Shown here piece by piece: positions 8,205-17,621 of a stretch of 38,193 nucleotides of DNA. The first letter of the stretch is position 1, and each line of letters begins with the position of its first letter. The DNA comes from Gammaproteobacteria bacterium (GTDB taxonomy: Bacteria > Pseudomonadota > Gammaproteobacteria > Steroidobacterales > Steroidobacteraceae). The stretch is from NCBI GenBank assembly GCA_025357915.1, contig JANYLH010000009.1, positions 1 through 38,193 on the forward strand, read 5' to 3'. Position numbers and translations under genes: made by a program. The notes under the pieces were generated by a model that made no database searches, was not told the origin of the DNA, and saw nothing but the letters and a program-made list of their open reading frames with translations.

Positions 8205-9338
8205 ATGCCATTGACCTGGAGATTCTCGGCTCTCGCGGACCGTCACCGTGCTCTGGGCTCGAAGCTCGAAGACTGGAGCGGCATGGGTACGGCCTGGACC
8301 TACGCGAAGGACATTTACGAGGAGCATATCGCGATTCGCACCAAGGCCGGACTCATGGATGTCTCCGGCCTGAAGAAAGTACACCTGGTCGGCCCGCACG
8401 CGATCGCAGTGCTGGACTACATCACCACGCGCGATCTGACCAAGATCTATCCGGGCAAGTCGGTGTATGCCTGCATGCTCAACGAGCGTGGCCATTTCAC
8501 GGACGATTGCATCGTCTATCGCACCGGCCCCAACTCCTTCATGCTGGTGCACGGCTCGGGATCGGGTCACGAGGAAGTGGTCAAGCAGGCGGCCGGCCGG
8601 AACGTGGCGGTGCTGTTCGACGATGACCTGCACGATCTGTCGCTGCAGGGGCCACTGGCGGTGGAATACCTGGCGAAGCATGTGCCGGGCGTCCGCGACC
8701 TGAAGTACTTCCACCATATGCCGACCACCCTGTTCGGGGCGCCGATCACGCTCTCACGCACGGGCTACACGGGCGAACGCGGCTACGAGATCTTCTGCCG
8801 CGGGCAGGACGCGGGGATGATCTGGGACACGATCCTCGCCGAAGGCAAGAGCCTGGGGATCATCCCCTGCTGCTTCAGCGTGCTGGACATGCTGCGGGTC
8901 GAGAGCTACCTGCTGTTCTACCCGTACGACAACTCGCAGATGTATCCCTTCGCGGACCAGCAGCCGGGCGATTCACTGTGGGAGCTTGGGCTCGATTTCA
9001 CGGTCAGCCCCGGCAAGAGCGGGTTCCGCGGCGCCGAAGAGCACGCGCGTCTCAAGGGCAAGGAGCGCTTCCGGATCTTCGGGCTGCTGATCGACACCAA
9101 TGGCCCAGCCGACCTGGGCGACGCGGTTTATGCCGACGGCAAGCAGGTGGGCGTGATCACCTGCCCCTGTTATTCCAAGCTGACCAACCGCTCGATGGCA
9201 ATTATGCGCGTCGAGGTGGCGCACGCCAGGCAGGGCGCCAGGCTCGAGGTGCGCGGCAAGAACGTGCAGGCCAAGGCAATTGCCCATACCATCAGCTTCG
9301 ATGACCCGGAAAAAAAGAAACGTACGGCCGTCGGCTAG
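8205..9338 (+). CDS. dmmD: GcvT-family THF-binding subunit of dimethylamine monooxygenase
   Basis: A 377-aa aminomethyltransferase (GcvT/T-protein) fold protein with MDVSGLKKVHLVGP, the SLQGP and SRTGYTGERGYEIF motifs and a C-terminal barrel domain. ATG 8205 has AAAGGAA just upstream. It opens a tight operon with dmmA, dmmB and dmmC. In the known heme-dependent oxidative N-demethylase complex a GcvT-like subunit binds tetrahydrofolate and captures the released formaldehyde as methylene-THF; I assign that role by family and gene order. The name follows the dmmDABC order described in marine bacteria. A free-standing glycine-cleavage T-protein is unlikely, since no gcvH or gcvP is present. Confidence 0.82.
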   Translation: MPLTWRFSALADRHRALGSKLEDWSGMGTAWTYAKDIYEEHIAIRTKAGLMDVSGLKKVHLVGPHAIAVLDYITTRDLTKIYPGKSVYACMLNERGHFTDDCIVYRTGPNSFMLVHGSGSGHEEVVKQAAGRNVAVLFDDDLHDLSLQGPLAVEYLAKHVPGVRDLKYFHHMPTTLFGAPITLSRTGYTGERGYEIFCRGQDAGMIWDTILAEGKSLGIIPCCFSVLDMLRVESYLLFYPYDNSQMYPFADQQPGDSLWELGLDFTVSPGKSGFRGAEEHARLKGKERFRIFGLLIDTNGPADLGDAVYADGKQVGVITCPCYSKLTNRSMAIMRVEVAHARQGARLEVRGKNVQAKAIAHTISFDDPEKKKRTAVG

Positions 9339-9356
9339 GGCCAGGGGCGCCAGCAC

Positions 9357-9962
9357 ATGCTCGTACAGGGCATAAAGAGCCGTCCCGTCTACACGGGGCT
9401 GGCGATTGACCGGCACGCACAGCAGCACCTGTTCGCGCTCGAGGGCGAAGGTGCGCTGGCGTTTGCCGATGCACTCGCGCAGGCGGACCGGAAGTTCCTC
9501 GCCACGGCGGAAATTCTCTACGTCCCGGCCGGCTCCCGCGCCGCGCGCCACGATCTGGGGCTCTCGGCCGCCGGGCCGCTTGACCTGTGGACCGCGCCAA
9601 CCGTACCAGTGCTGTTGAACCGCCTGCGCGTCACGCTGCAAACCGCGGCCATGGGCACGCGACTGTATATCGCCGGCACCGAGGGTTTCATTGGCGAGGC
9701 CATGCAGGTGGCGCTGGACGCGGGGATCGATTTCAACTCCATCCTCACCGAGCATCGTGGTTCAAGCGCGCGCCGGGTGCAGTGCGTGCACTGCAAGGGC
9801 ATCACCGAGGAGGTGATCACCAGCCCCTTCACCTGCAGCCACTGTGGCCTGCCGCTGCTGGTGCGCGATCATTATTCGCGGCGGCTCGGCGCGTTCCAGG
9901 GCGTCAATGTCGATGCCGAGGAGCCGGGTAGCGCGCCCAGGCCGGAGGTGATGTTCCCATGA
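9357..9962 (+). CDS. dmmA: Dimethylamine monooxygenase DmmA-like zinc-ribbon subunit
   Basis: A 201-aa protein whose C-terminus has a zinc ribbon: C143-x2-C146 and C160-x2-C163, followed by the conserved RDHYSRRLGAFQGV tail of the DmmA-like family. The N-terminal half (about 1-130) matches no catalytic fold that I recognise and carries no cofactor motif. In oxidative N-demethylases this is the small structural subunit of the complex. The stop overlaps the next start (ATGA), indicating coupling with the reductase. The ATG at 9357 has only a weak GGGG ribosome site. Confidence 0.83.
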   Translation: MLVQGIKSRPVYTGLAIDRHAQQHLFALEGEGALAFADALAQADRKFLATAEILYVPAGSRAARHDLGLSAAGPLDLWTAPTVPVLLNRLRVTLQTAAMGTRLYIAGTEGFIGEAMQVALDAGIDFNSILTEHRGSSARRVQCVHCKGITEEVITSPFTCSHCGLPLLVRDHYSRRLGAFQGVNVDAEEPGSAPRPEVMFP

Positions 9963-10924
9963 GCATCAACACCGAGATGAGCGTGCGGGTGGCCGCCATC
10001 ACGCAGGTTGCCGACCAGGTCAGGCGCTTGCGCTTCGAGCGCGTCGACGGCCAGCCGCTGCCGGTGTTCTCGGGCGGCGCGCACGTCGTGGTGAGCATGC
10101 GCGACGGCGCCATCCTGCGCCGCAACCCCTATTCGCTGATGTCTTCGCCCGCCGACTCCAGCGGCTACGAAATCAGTGTGCTGGCTGTCGAAAAATCGCG
10201 TGGCGGCTCGACCTTCCTGCACCACAAGCTCAAGGTGGGCGACACGCTCGCCATCAGCCAGCCGATCAACCTGTTTCCCATCGACCAGCGTGGCCGCAAG
10301 CATATCCTCATGGCCGGCGGCATCGGTATCACGCCCTTCATGGCGATGATGGACCAGCTCGCGCGCGAGGACCGGAGCTTCGAGCTGCACTATGCGGTGC
10401 GCACCCGCAGCCACGGCGCCTATTGGCGCGAGCTGCAGGCGCGCTACGGGGCGCGGCGCGTCCACGTCTATTGCGACGCGGAGCAGCTGTTCATACCCAC
10501 CGGCGAGATTCTCGGCCATCAGCCGCTCGGCACCCACCTGTACGTGTGCGGCCCCGCGGGCATGATCAAGGGCGTGCTCGGCAGCGCCGCGCAGCTGGGC
10601 TGGCCGCGGCAGAACCTGCACTCGGAGGAATTCCTGGCGCCACCCCCGGGCAAGGTATTCAAGGCCGTGCTGACGCGCTCGGGCAAGACCATCACTGTCC
10701 ACAGCCACCAGAGCATCCTCGAGGCGGTCGAGGCCGCCGGCGTCGAGGCGCCCTACCTGTGCCGCGGCGGCGCCTGCGGCCAATGTGAGACCGCCGTGGT
10801 CGGCTGCGACGGCGCGCTCGAACACCACGATATCTATCTCGAACCGGAGGATAAGGCCTCTGGAAAGAAGATCATGATCTGCGTGTCGCGCATCTCCGGC
10901 AGCGAGATCCGCCTGGATCTCTAG
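9959..10924 (+). CDS. dmmB: Dimethylamine monooxygenase reductase subunit
   Basis: A 321-aa phthalate-dioxygenase-reductase type electron-transfer protein. The order is a flavin-binding barrel (RRNPYSLMSSP, about 55-65), an NAD(P)-binding domain (LMAGGIGITPFMAMM and YVCGPAGMI) and a C-terminal plant-type [2Fe-2S] ferredoxin with C268, C273, C276 and C308. It passes electrons from NAD(P)H to the heme of the alpha subunit. It overlaps dmmA by 4 bases, and 8 bases separate it from dmmC. Similar reductases serve Rieske oxygenases, but no Rieske gene is nearby and the neighbours fit the heme N-demethylase. Confidence 0.88.
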   Translation: MSINTEMSVRVAAITQVADQVRRLRFERVDGQPLPVFSGGAHVVVSMRDGAILRRNPYSLMSSPADSSGYEISVLAVEKSRGGSTFLHHKLKVGDTLAISQPINLFPIDQRGRKHILMAGGIGITPFMAMMDQLAREDRSFELHYAVRTRSHGAYWRELQARYGARRVHVYCDAEQLFIPTGEILGHQPLGTHLYVCGPAGMIKGVLGSAAQLGWPRQNLHSEEFLAPPPGKVFKAVLTRSGKTITVHSHQSILEAVEAAGVEAPYLCRGGACGQCETAVVGCDGALEHHDIYLEPEDKASGKKIMICVSRISGSEIRLDL

Positions 10925-10932
10925 GGACAACC

Positions 10933-11973
10933 ATGAATATCGCGTTCAACGACGAGACCTTCCGGGATGACTTCACGTTCCGCAACAGTCCGCAGGCGAT
11001 CCGCCGCTTCCCGTTCCCGTTCCACGAAGACAGCTACATGTACGCGGTCAACATGGAGCCGCATGTACCGCTGGCGCGCGACAGCGCCTATGGCACGCTG
11101 ATCGACGTCGACGAGCACTATGTCGCGGAGATGCGTGACCGGGCCCTGGTCCTCAAGGAAGATCCGCTGCGCTACCAGGCCCTGCCGCACATGATGACGG
11201 CACAATGGGACACGCTCGAGCTGCTGATGGAGCAACAGGCGGCGGGCTACCCGGAGCTGTTCACGCTGACCAGGGATGGCGATCGCTGGCACTGGATCAA
11301 CCGGCCGCTCAACATTGACCAGCGCTTCACCTTCGGCGATGCCGCCACGCTCCCCTGCGAGCCGCTCGAATACATCACGCGCCAGGCGCAGGGCGACTTC
11401 TGCATCGTCGACCAGCGCGACGGGAACCTGTGGATGGATGCCGGCATGGTCACCACGCAGGCCGACTGGTCGCTCGATTTCGACATCGGCATGAACTTCA
11501 TGGAATGGCACGGACCGGTGCCGCTGGCGCACCAGATCGGCGTTTTCGACCGGGCGCTGAAATTCCTGCTGAACCTGCAGCAGGGCCGGCCGGTGCGGCG
11601 GCTCAACTGGACCATGACCATCAACGCGCGGCTCGACACCAGCCCCGAAAACTACCACAAGTGGGGCCCGGACCGGGCTACCGTCACGCCGGAGAACGTC
11701 GGCAACAAGGTGCACCTGCGCTGCGAGCTGCAGAGCCTGTGGCGGTTGCCGCGCTCCAACGGCATCCTGTTCGTGATCCGCTGCTTCCTGATCAAGATGG
11801 AAGAGCTGGTGACTGTGCCCAAATGGGCGCGACGTTTCCATCGGGTGCTGCGCGACCTGCCGCCTGAACTGGCCGACTACAAGGGTCTCACCCGCTACCG
11901 GCCGACGACGGTGGCCTGGCTTGCGAAGTATGACGATGGGGCGCCCACCAGTCCCGGCTTCTTTCCTGACTGA
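10933..11973 (+). CDS. dmmC: Heme-dependent oxidative N-demethylase, catalytic subunit
   Basis: A 346-aa protein of the HODM alpha family (formerly DUF3445), which uses a PAS-like fold to bind heme and oxidatively demethylates secondary amines. Recognisable family stretches are [38 protein letters not shown]-like [14 protein letters not shown] and the C-terminal [11 protein letters not shown]. Substrate is inferred as dimethylamine, giving monomethylamine plus formaldehyde, from the full dmmDABC set and the adjacent tmm and tdm genes. The ATG lies 8 bases after the dmmB stop. It has no signal peptide, so it is cytoplasmic. Confidence 0.88.
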   Translation: MNIAFNDETFRDDFTFRNSPQAIRRFPFPFHEDSYMYAVNMEPHVPLARDSAYGTLIDVDEHYVAEMRDRALVLKEDPLRYQALPHMMTAQWDTLELLMEQQAAGYPELFTLTRDGDRWHWINRPLNIDQRFTFGDAATLPCEPLEYITRQAQGDFCIVDQRDGNLWMDAGMVTTQADWSLDFDIGMNFMEWHGPVPLAHQIGVFDRALKFLLNLQQGRPVRRLNWTMTINARLDTSPENYHKWGPDRATVTPENVGNKVHLRCELQSLWRLPRSNGILFVIRCFLIKMEELVTVPKWARRFHRVLRDLPPELADYKGLTRYRPTTVAWLAKYDDGAPTSPGFFPD

Positions 11974-11995
11974 AGACACAACAAGGAACCGAACG

Positions 11996-13333
11996 ATGCG
12001 CGTCGCAGTTGTTGGTGCTGGTCCCTCCGGTCTCGCGGCCCTGCGGGCCTTCCAGTCGGCGGCCCAGCAAGGGGCGCAGATTCCCGAGATCGTCTGCTTC
12101 GAGAAACAGGCGGACTGGGGCGGACTGTGGAACTACACCTGGCGCACCGGGCTCGACGAGCATGGCGAACCGGTGCACGGCTCCATGTACCGTTACCTGT
12201 GGTCGAACGGCCCGAAGGAATGCCTGGAATTCGCCGACTATTCCTTCGAGGAGCATTTCGGCAAGCCGATACCCTCGTACCCGCCGCGCGCCGTGCTCTG
12301 GGACTACATCAAGGGTCGCGTCGAGAAGGCTAAGGTGCGCCCCTGGGTGCGCTTCAACACGCCAGTGCGCATGATCGACTGGGACGCGGCCAGGTCGCAG
12401 TTTCGTGTTACCGCGCACGAGCGCGTCGCCGACCGCATGTACAGTGAGCTGTTCGACCGCGTGATCATCGCCAGCGGCCACTTCTCCGCGCCCAGTGCGC
12501 CGGAATTCGAGGGCATCAAAACGTTCAACGGTCGCGTCATGCACTCGCACGACTTCCGCGACGCGCTGGAGTTCAAGGGCCAGGACGTGCTGATCGTCGG
12601 CCGCAGCTATTCCGCCGAGGACATCGGCTCGCAGTGCTGGAAATACGGCGCGAAATCCGTCACCACGACCTACCGCTCGAAACCCATGGGCTTCAGGTGG
12701 CCGGAGCGCTTCGAGGAACGCCCGCTGCTGCAGACGCTCGTCGGCAAGACCGCCCACTTCAAGGACGGATCGCGCAAAGACGTGGACGCGGTCATCCTGT
12801 GCACCGGCTACCTGCACCATTTTCCGTTCCTGCCGGACGACTTGCGGCTCAAGACCACCAACCGCATGTGGCCGCTGAATCTCTATAAGGGCGTGGTCTG
12901 GGAAGACAACACGCGGCTGTCATACCTCGGGATGCAGGACCAGTTCTATACCTTCAACATGTTCGACGCGCAGGCCTGGTACGCGCGCGACGTGATCCTG
13001 GGTCGCATCAAGCTGCCGACGCTGGCCGCGATGCGCGCCGATTCCGCGAAGTGGCGCGCGCGCGAGGAAACGCTGGAGAACGCCGAGCAGATGATCTGGT
13101 TCCAGGGCGACAACGTGCGCGAGCTGATCGAGGCGACCGACTACCCGATGTTCAATATTGAAGCCGTGAACAAGACTTTCATGGAGTGGGAACACCACAA
13201 GATGGAGAACATCATGGGTTTCCGCGACAACGCCTACCGCTCGATCATGACCGGCAACATGCAGCCGCTCCATCACACGCCGTGGGTCGCGGCGATGGAC
13301 GATTCGATGGCGGATTACCTGCGGCCCGCCTAG
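11996..13333 (+). CDS. tmm: Trimethylamine monooxygenase (flavin-containing)
   Basis: Tmm oxidises trimethylamine to its N-oxide with NADPH and O2. The 445-aa product tracks bacterial Tmm over its length: FAD motif [26 protein letters not shown], the long [20 protein letters not shown] block, the FMO fingerprint [11 protein letters not shown], the NADPH-site segment around Y205 (SYSAEDIG), [12 protein letters not shown] and [17 protein letters not shown]. One oddity is Arg203 where I recall Thr or Ser preceding SYSAEDIG in marine enzymes. ATG 11996 has AAGGAA upstream and lies 22 bases after dmmC, so it probably belongs to the same operon. Its stop is 3 bases from that of convergent tdm. Confidence 0.93.
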   Translation: MRVAVVGAGPSGLAALRAFQSAAQQGAQIPEIVCFEKQADWGGLWNYTWRTGLDEHGEPVHGSMYRYLWSNGPKECLEFADYSFEEHFGKPIPSYPPRAVLWDYIKGRVEKAKVRPWVRFNTPVRMIDWDAARSQFRVTAHERVADRMYSELFDRVIIASGHFSAPSAPEFEGIKTFNGRVMHSHDFRDALEFKGQDVLIVGRSYSAEDIGSQCWKYGAKSVTTTYRSKPMGFRWPERFEERPLLQTLVGKTAHFKDGSRKDVDAVILCTGYLHHFPFLPDDLRLKTTNRMWPLNLYKGVVWEDNTRLSYLGMQDQFYTFNMFDAQAWYARDVILGRIKLPTLAAMRADSAKWRAREETLENAEQMIWFQGDNVRELIEATDYPMFNIEAVNKTFMEWEHHKMENIMGFRDNAYRSIMTGNMQPLHHTPWVAAMDDSMADYLRPA

Positions 13334-13336
13334 GGC

Positions 13337-15691
13337 TCAGGCGCGCGGCCGCTTCTTCTCCGGATCGTAGTGCGTCGGCGCGACGATCCGCCCCGGCAGG
13401 CGCTTCTGCTGGCCATCGAGCTTGCCAATTTCAATGGCGTTGCCCGGCACCGCGTTCACGGCATCGATGCGCGCCAGCGCGATCGTCCTGCCCAGAATGG
13501 GTGAGCGCGTGCCGCTGGTGACCACGCCGATCTGCGCACGCCCGCTGTGCACGCAGTCGCCGTGCCCGACCGCCTCATTGGCGTCGATCTCCAGGCCGAC
13601 CAGCTTGCGGCGTGGATGCCCCTGGCGTTCCAGCAGTGCCGCCTTGCCGATGAAGTCGTCCGCCTTGGTCGTCAGCGGCACGCAGAAGCCGATGCCCGCC
13701 TCAAACGGATCGGTCTCGGACGTGAACTCGAATTTAGCGGCAATCAGGCCCGCCTCGATGCGCAGCATGTCGAGGGCCTCGAGGCCCAGCGGCCGCAGGT
13801 CGTATTTCTGCCCCGCCTGCCAGACGGCGTCGAACACGGTGAGCGCGTCCTTGGGGTGGCAGAAGATTTCGTAACCCAGCTCGCCCGTATAGCCGGTGCG
13901 CGATACCACCACCGGAGCGCCCTCGTAGTGGCCGATGCGGCCGACGGCGAAGCGAAACCAGCCCAGTTCCGCGATCCCGGGCTGCGCTGGTGCCGTCCAG
14001 ATGATTTCCTGGAGCAGCTCGCGCGAGCGTGGCCCCTGCACGGCGAGGTTGTGCAGCTGCTCCGTCGAAGAGCGCACCCAGGCCTGGTACCCCTGCCTCG
14101 CGGCTTGCTCACGCAGCCATTGGCCGGAATAGTCATCGCCACCGATCCAGCGGAAATTGTTCGGGCCCAGGCGGAACACCGTGCCATCATCGAGCATGCC
14201 GCCGTTCTCGTAGCACATGGCCGAGTACACCACCTGCCCGACCGCGAGCCGGCGCACATCGCGCGTCAGGCAGTACTGCAGGAGCGCTTCGGCATCCGGG
14301 CCGGTCACCTCGAACTTGCGGAGCGCTGACAGGTCGGCGAGCGCCACGCGTTCGCGACAGGCCCAGTATTCCTCCACCGGCCCGTCGCCGGTAAAGCGCG
14401 CCGGCAGCCAGTAACCGCGGTACTCGGTGTAGTGGCGGGTCAGCGCCGCGAAGCGCGGATGGAAGGCGGTTTCGCGCGTCAGCGCGGCGTCTGATTCGGG
14501 GTTCATGCGATAGGCCACCGCTGTGGAGAAATGCTGTTTGCCGGAGTAAGTGCGTACATGGATGTCGGTCGGATCCCAACCGTTGGCAGCGTCGATGTCG
14601 TCCGGGCAGGCCGAGGACACGCACACCAGGTCGGTCAGCGCCCGCATCAGCACGTAGTCGCCCGGCCGCGACCAGGGCTCGTCCAGAAAGATCTGGTTCT
14701 GCGAGTCGATGCTGGTGTTGTAGAAATAGTTGATCGCTTCCCAGCCCTTGCGCGGCGCAACGCCGAACGGGGCCAGCGCCGCGTTGAAATTATCGCTGCA
14801 GTTCAAGTGACCGGGGTAGCCCTGATCGTCGTAGTAACGCGCGCTGCAGGCGGTGCCGAAGAAATCGTGGCGGCCGACGGTATCCTGGACGATTTCGACC
14901 AGCGCCGTGTAGCTGCGGTCGAAGGCCTTGGAAGGGAGCCCCGGAACCGGGTAACTGCGGCCCAGCATTGAGCGCGTCACCGTGGCGTCGAGTCCCAGGT
15001 CGAGCCCCTGATCGACGTTGCGCGCCGCAAAGGCCTGGAAGTCGCTGCACTGGCGTCCCGCCACGTCGATGACCTGGATGTACTCGCCGGCCTTGACGAG
15101 GTATGCCGTAGCGGTCGCGGCCCGCACGCGCAGGTCCTGGAGCGGTTCGGCCAGCGGCTCGGGCAGCGCGTCCACCTGCAAGACCGTACCCCGCGCGCGC
15201 ACCACCCGCAGCTCGAGGTCGGTGGCCGTGTCCTGGTGGCCGGGCTCCATAGCCGCCCCGGGAGCCGCGGCGATAAATAGACCGGTGCGCACCACCTTGA
15301 ATTCCGCGCGGCTCCCCGCCGTGCTGTCGGCGCCGAACAGGCGCAGCGTTTCCAGGCGCGCGATCTCAATGTTGCGGCGGCGCAGGGCTGCCAGCGTACG
15401 CGCCGCTGCCGGTGCAGCCAGCAGCCACTTCAGTCCTTCGCCGCGCCCGTCCGCGCGGCCGCCGATCGCGGCGAGGTCGCAGCGGCCCGATTCGTCGCAA
15501 TAGCTGATCTCGCCCAGCTGCCCGCCCTCGATATCGGTGAGCACGAACAGGTCGCCCGGCCCCGCCTTGACAACGAGCGACCCACCGCCCGCGATCCGGT
15601 AGCGCTCGACGTTGGGTCCGAGCGTGGGCTCGCCTGGCCTCAGGATCATGCTGGGGCGCGGCGCAGGACGTGCGAGGTGGGTTGGCAGCAT
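13337..15691 (-). CDS. tdm: Trimethylamine N-oxide demethylase
   Basis: Tdm converts TMAO to dimethylamine and formaldehyde. The N-terminal half (to about 400) is a DUF1989 zinc domain and the C-terminal part (about 410-784) a GcvT-type THF-binding domain, the fusion that defines Tdm. Counting from ATG 15691, Asp217, Cys282, Cys298 and Cys362 have the spacing I recall for the essential Asp198 and zinc ligands Cys263/279/343 of Methylocella silvestris Tdm, with a constant offset of 19. The start is uncertain: the frame opens at GTG 15769, and ATG 15649 would fit the offset better; none has a strong ribosome site. It is convergent with tmm and divergent from the APC permease. Confidence 0.91.
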   Translation of the reverse strand: MLPTHLARPAPRPSMILRPGEPTLGPNVERYRIAGGGSLVVKAGPGDLFVLTDIEGGQLGEISYCDESGRCDLAAIGGRADGRGEGLKWLLAAPAAARTLAALRRRNIEIARLETLRLFGADSTAGSRAEFKVVRTGLFIAAAPGAAMEPGHQDTATDLELRVVRARGTVLQVDALPEPLAEPLQDLRVRAATATAYLVKAGEYIQVIDVAGRQCSDFQAFAARNVDQGLDLGLDATVTRSMLGRSYPVPGLPSKAFDRSYTALVEIVQDTVGRHDFFGTACSARYYDDQGYPGHLNCSDNFNAALAPFGVAPRKGWEAINYFYNTSIDSQNQIFLDEPWSRPGDYVLMRALTDLVCVSSACPDDIDAANGWDPTDIHVRTYSGKQHFSTAVAYRMNPESDAALTRETAFHPRFAALTRHYTEYRGYWLPARFTGDGPVEEYWACRERVALADLSALRKFEVTGPDAEALLQYCLTRDVRRLAVGQVVYSAMCYENGGMLDDGTVFRLGPNNFRWIGGDDYSGQWLREQAARQGYQAWVRSSTEQLHNLAVQGPRSRELLQEIIWTAPAQPGIAELGWFRFAVGRIGHYEGAPVVVSRTGYTGELGYEIFCHPKDALTVFDAVWQAGQKYDLRPLGLEALDMLRIEAGLIAAKFEFTSETDPFEAGIGFCVPLTTKADDFIGKAALLERQGHPRRKLVGLEIDANEAVGHGDCVHSGRAQIGVVTSGTRSPILGRTIALARIDAVNAVPGNAIEIGKLDGQQKRLPGRIVAPTHYDPEKKRPRA

Positions 15692-15851
15692 TGTGGTGGC
15701 GCACAGCGGGCCCTGGCTTTCCCGGACCTGCTTGACCACCGGGATAATATCATCAAGAATGAGAAGCACTTAAGCACGCTGCATACAACAATCAGCTCAG
15801 GACTCCATGGGTTCCTGAATAATGAACGTGGCGCAACCGGAGGGATCATCG

Positions 15852-17621
15852 ATGTCTTCTGAAACCAACTCGGGCTCAGGCGAACTCATCCGTGCACTCG
15901 ATTGGAAAGGCGCCTTCTGGGTGGCCGCGGGCGTGCCGCCACTGGTGCTGTTCTCGATTGGCGGCATCGCCGGCACCACCGGCAAGCTGGCGTTCCTGGT
16001 GTGGATCATCTCCATGGTCATGGGCTTCCTGCAGTCGTTCACCTATGCCGAGATTGCCGGCATGTTTGGCAACAAATCGGGCGGCGCCTCGGTGTATGGC
16101 GCGACCGCCTGGCTGCGCTACTCCAAGTTCGTCGCGCCGCTATCGGTGTGGTGCAACTGGTTCGCGTGGAGTCCGGTGCTGTCGCTGGGCTGCAGCATCG
16201 CTGCGGGCTACATCCTCAACGCTTTCTATCCGATCCCGGCTGCCGATTCGCAGCCGGTGCTCAGCTGGGTCGCCGCACACGCCTCCTCGATCGCCGCCGA
16301 CAGTCCACGCGTGGTCGAATGGCTCGGCGCCAACGCCGGCAAGAATGCGCAGGACGCGATCGCAGCGCTCCTGCCGCTCGATGGCGTCACCGCGCTGACT
16401 CCGGCAATTCGCGGCTGGGAATTCCTGGGCGTGACAATTCCGGGGCTCGGCGCGCTGCACTTCAACGCCACCTTTCTGATTGGCGCGGTGCTGATGCTGG
16501 TCATGTTCTGGATCCAGCACCGCGGCATCGCCTCGACGGCCTCGGCGCAGAAGTGGCTGGCCGTCATCGTGCTGGTGCCGCTCCTCCTGGTCGGCCTGGT
16601 GCCGATCCTGAGCGGCGCGATCCAGAGCGCCAACGTCACGGGACTCGTGCCGCCGACCAAGGGTTACTCGGGGGTCGATGGCACCTGGTCGCTCGGCGGC
16701 TGGACGCTGTTCCTCGGCGGCCTGTATATCGCCGCCTGGTCGACCTACGGGTTCGAAACGGCGGTGTGCTACACCCGCGAATTGCGCAATCCGAAGACCG
16801 ATACCTTCAAGGCGATCTTCTACTCCGGCCTGCTGTGCTGCCTGTTCTTCTTCCTCGTGCCCTTCTCGTTCCAGGGCGTGCTCGGGCAATCGGGCATGCT
16901 CGCGCCAGGCATCGTCGACGGCACCGGCGTCGCCGAGGCACTCGGCAACATGGTGGGCGGCAACAAGGTCATCACGCAGATCTTCGTGATCCTGATGATC
17001 CTGGCGCTGTTCCTCGCCATCATGACCGCGATGGCCGGCTCGTCGCGCACCCTGTACCAGGGTTCGAAGGACGGCTGGCTGCCGCGCTACCTCAGCCACG
17101 TGAACGACCACGGCGCACCGACCCGCGCCATGTGGACCGACTTCGCGTTCAATCTGTTCCTGCTCGCGCTGGCTTCCGACCTGGCGGGCTATTTCTACGT
17201 GCTCGCGATCTCCAACGTCGGCTATATCATCTTCAATTTCCTCAACCTCAATGCCGGCTGGATCCACCGCATGGATTCCGGCCACATCGAACGCCCGTGG
17301 AAGGCGCCGTCTTGGCTGATCGGGCTCAATACCGTGCTGGCTTTTGTCAATGCGCTGTTCCTCGGCGCCGGCGCCAAGGTGTGGGGTTACCAGAATGCGC
17401 TGTGGGCAGGACTGATCTTCTCGGCCTTCATCATCCCGGTGTTCTTCTACCGGCACTTCGTCCAGGACAAAGGCAAGTTCCCGGCCGGCGCGCTCGAGGC
17501 ACTCGGCCTCAAGGACGGCGACATGGGCGTCAGGAAGGCCGGCGTGCTGCCCTACGTGACGCTGGCCGCAGGCGCCGCCGTTGTGCTGTGGGCGAATTGG
17601 TACTTCCAGCTGCCGGCCTGA
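15852..17621 (+). CDS. APC-superfamily permease, candidate methylated-amine/TMAO importer
   Basis: A 589-aa inner-membrane carrier with about 12 hydrophobic segments. The first helix FSIGGIAGTTGK and the following IAGMFGNKSGGASVYGATAWL are the helix-1 and consensus region of amino acid-polyamine-organocation carriers. A long polar loop (about 135-200) separates early helices, making it larger than most family members. ATG 15852 has GGAGGG upstream; an in-frame ATG at 15822 would add ten residues without a ribosome site. It is divergent from tdm across a 160-base gap, so shared control is likely. Known TMA/TMAO uptake uses ABC systems or BCCT carriers; a role for this APC carrier is inference from position. 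Confidence 0.87.
   Translation: MSSETNSGSGELIRALDWKGAFWVAAGVPPLVLFSIGGIAGTTGKLAFLVWIISMVMGFLQSFTYAEIAGMFGNKSGGASVYGATAWLRYSKFVAPLSVWCNWFAWSPVLSLGCSIAAGYILNAFYPIPAADSQPVLSWVAAHASSIAADSPRVVEWLGANAGKNAQDAIAALLPLDGVTALTPAIRGWEFLGVTIPGLGALHFNATFLIGAVLMLVMFWIQHRGIASTASAQKWLAVIVLVPLLLVGLVPILSGAIQSANVTGLVPPTKGYSGVDGTWSLGGWTLFLGGLYIAAWSTYGFETAVCYTRELRNPKTDTFKAIFYSGLLCCLFFFLVPFSFQGVLGQSGMLAPGIVDGTGVAEALGNMVGGNKVITQIFVILMILALFLAIMTAMAGSSRTLYQGSKDGWLPRYLSHVNDHGAPTRAMWTDFAFNLFLLALASDLAGYFYVLAISNVGYIIFNFLNLNAGWIHRMDSGHIERPWKAPSWLIGLNTVLAFVNALFLGAGAKVWGYQNALWAGLIFSAFIIPVFFYRHFVQDKGKFPAGALEALGLKDGDMGVRKAGVLPYVTLAAGAAVVLWANWYFQLPA

Noticed and set aside
8205-9338. DMSP demethylase DmdA
   Set aside because: It is a GcvT-fold protein of similar size, but the sequence does not follow DmdA motifs and the operon partners are those of the dimethylamine monooxygenase.
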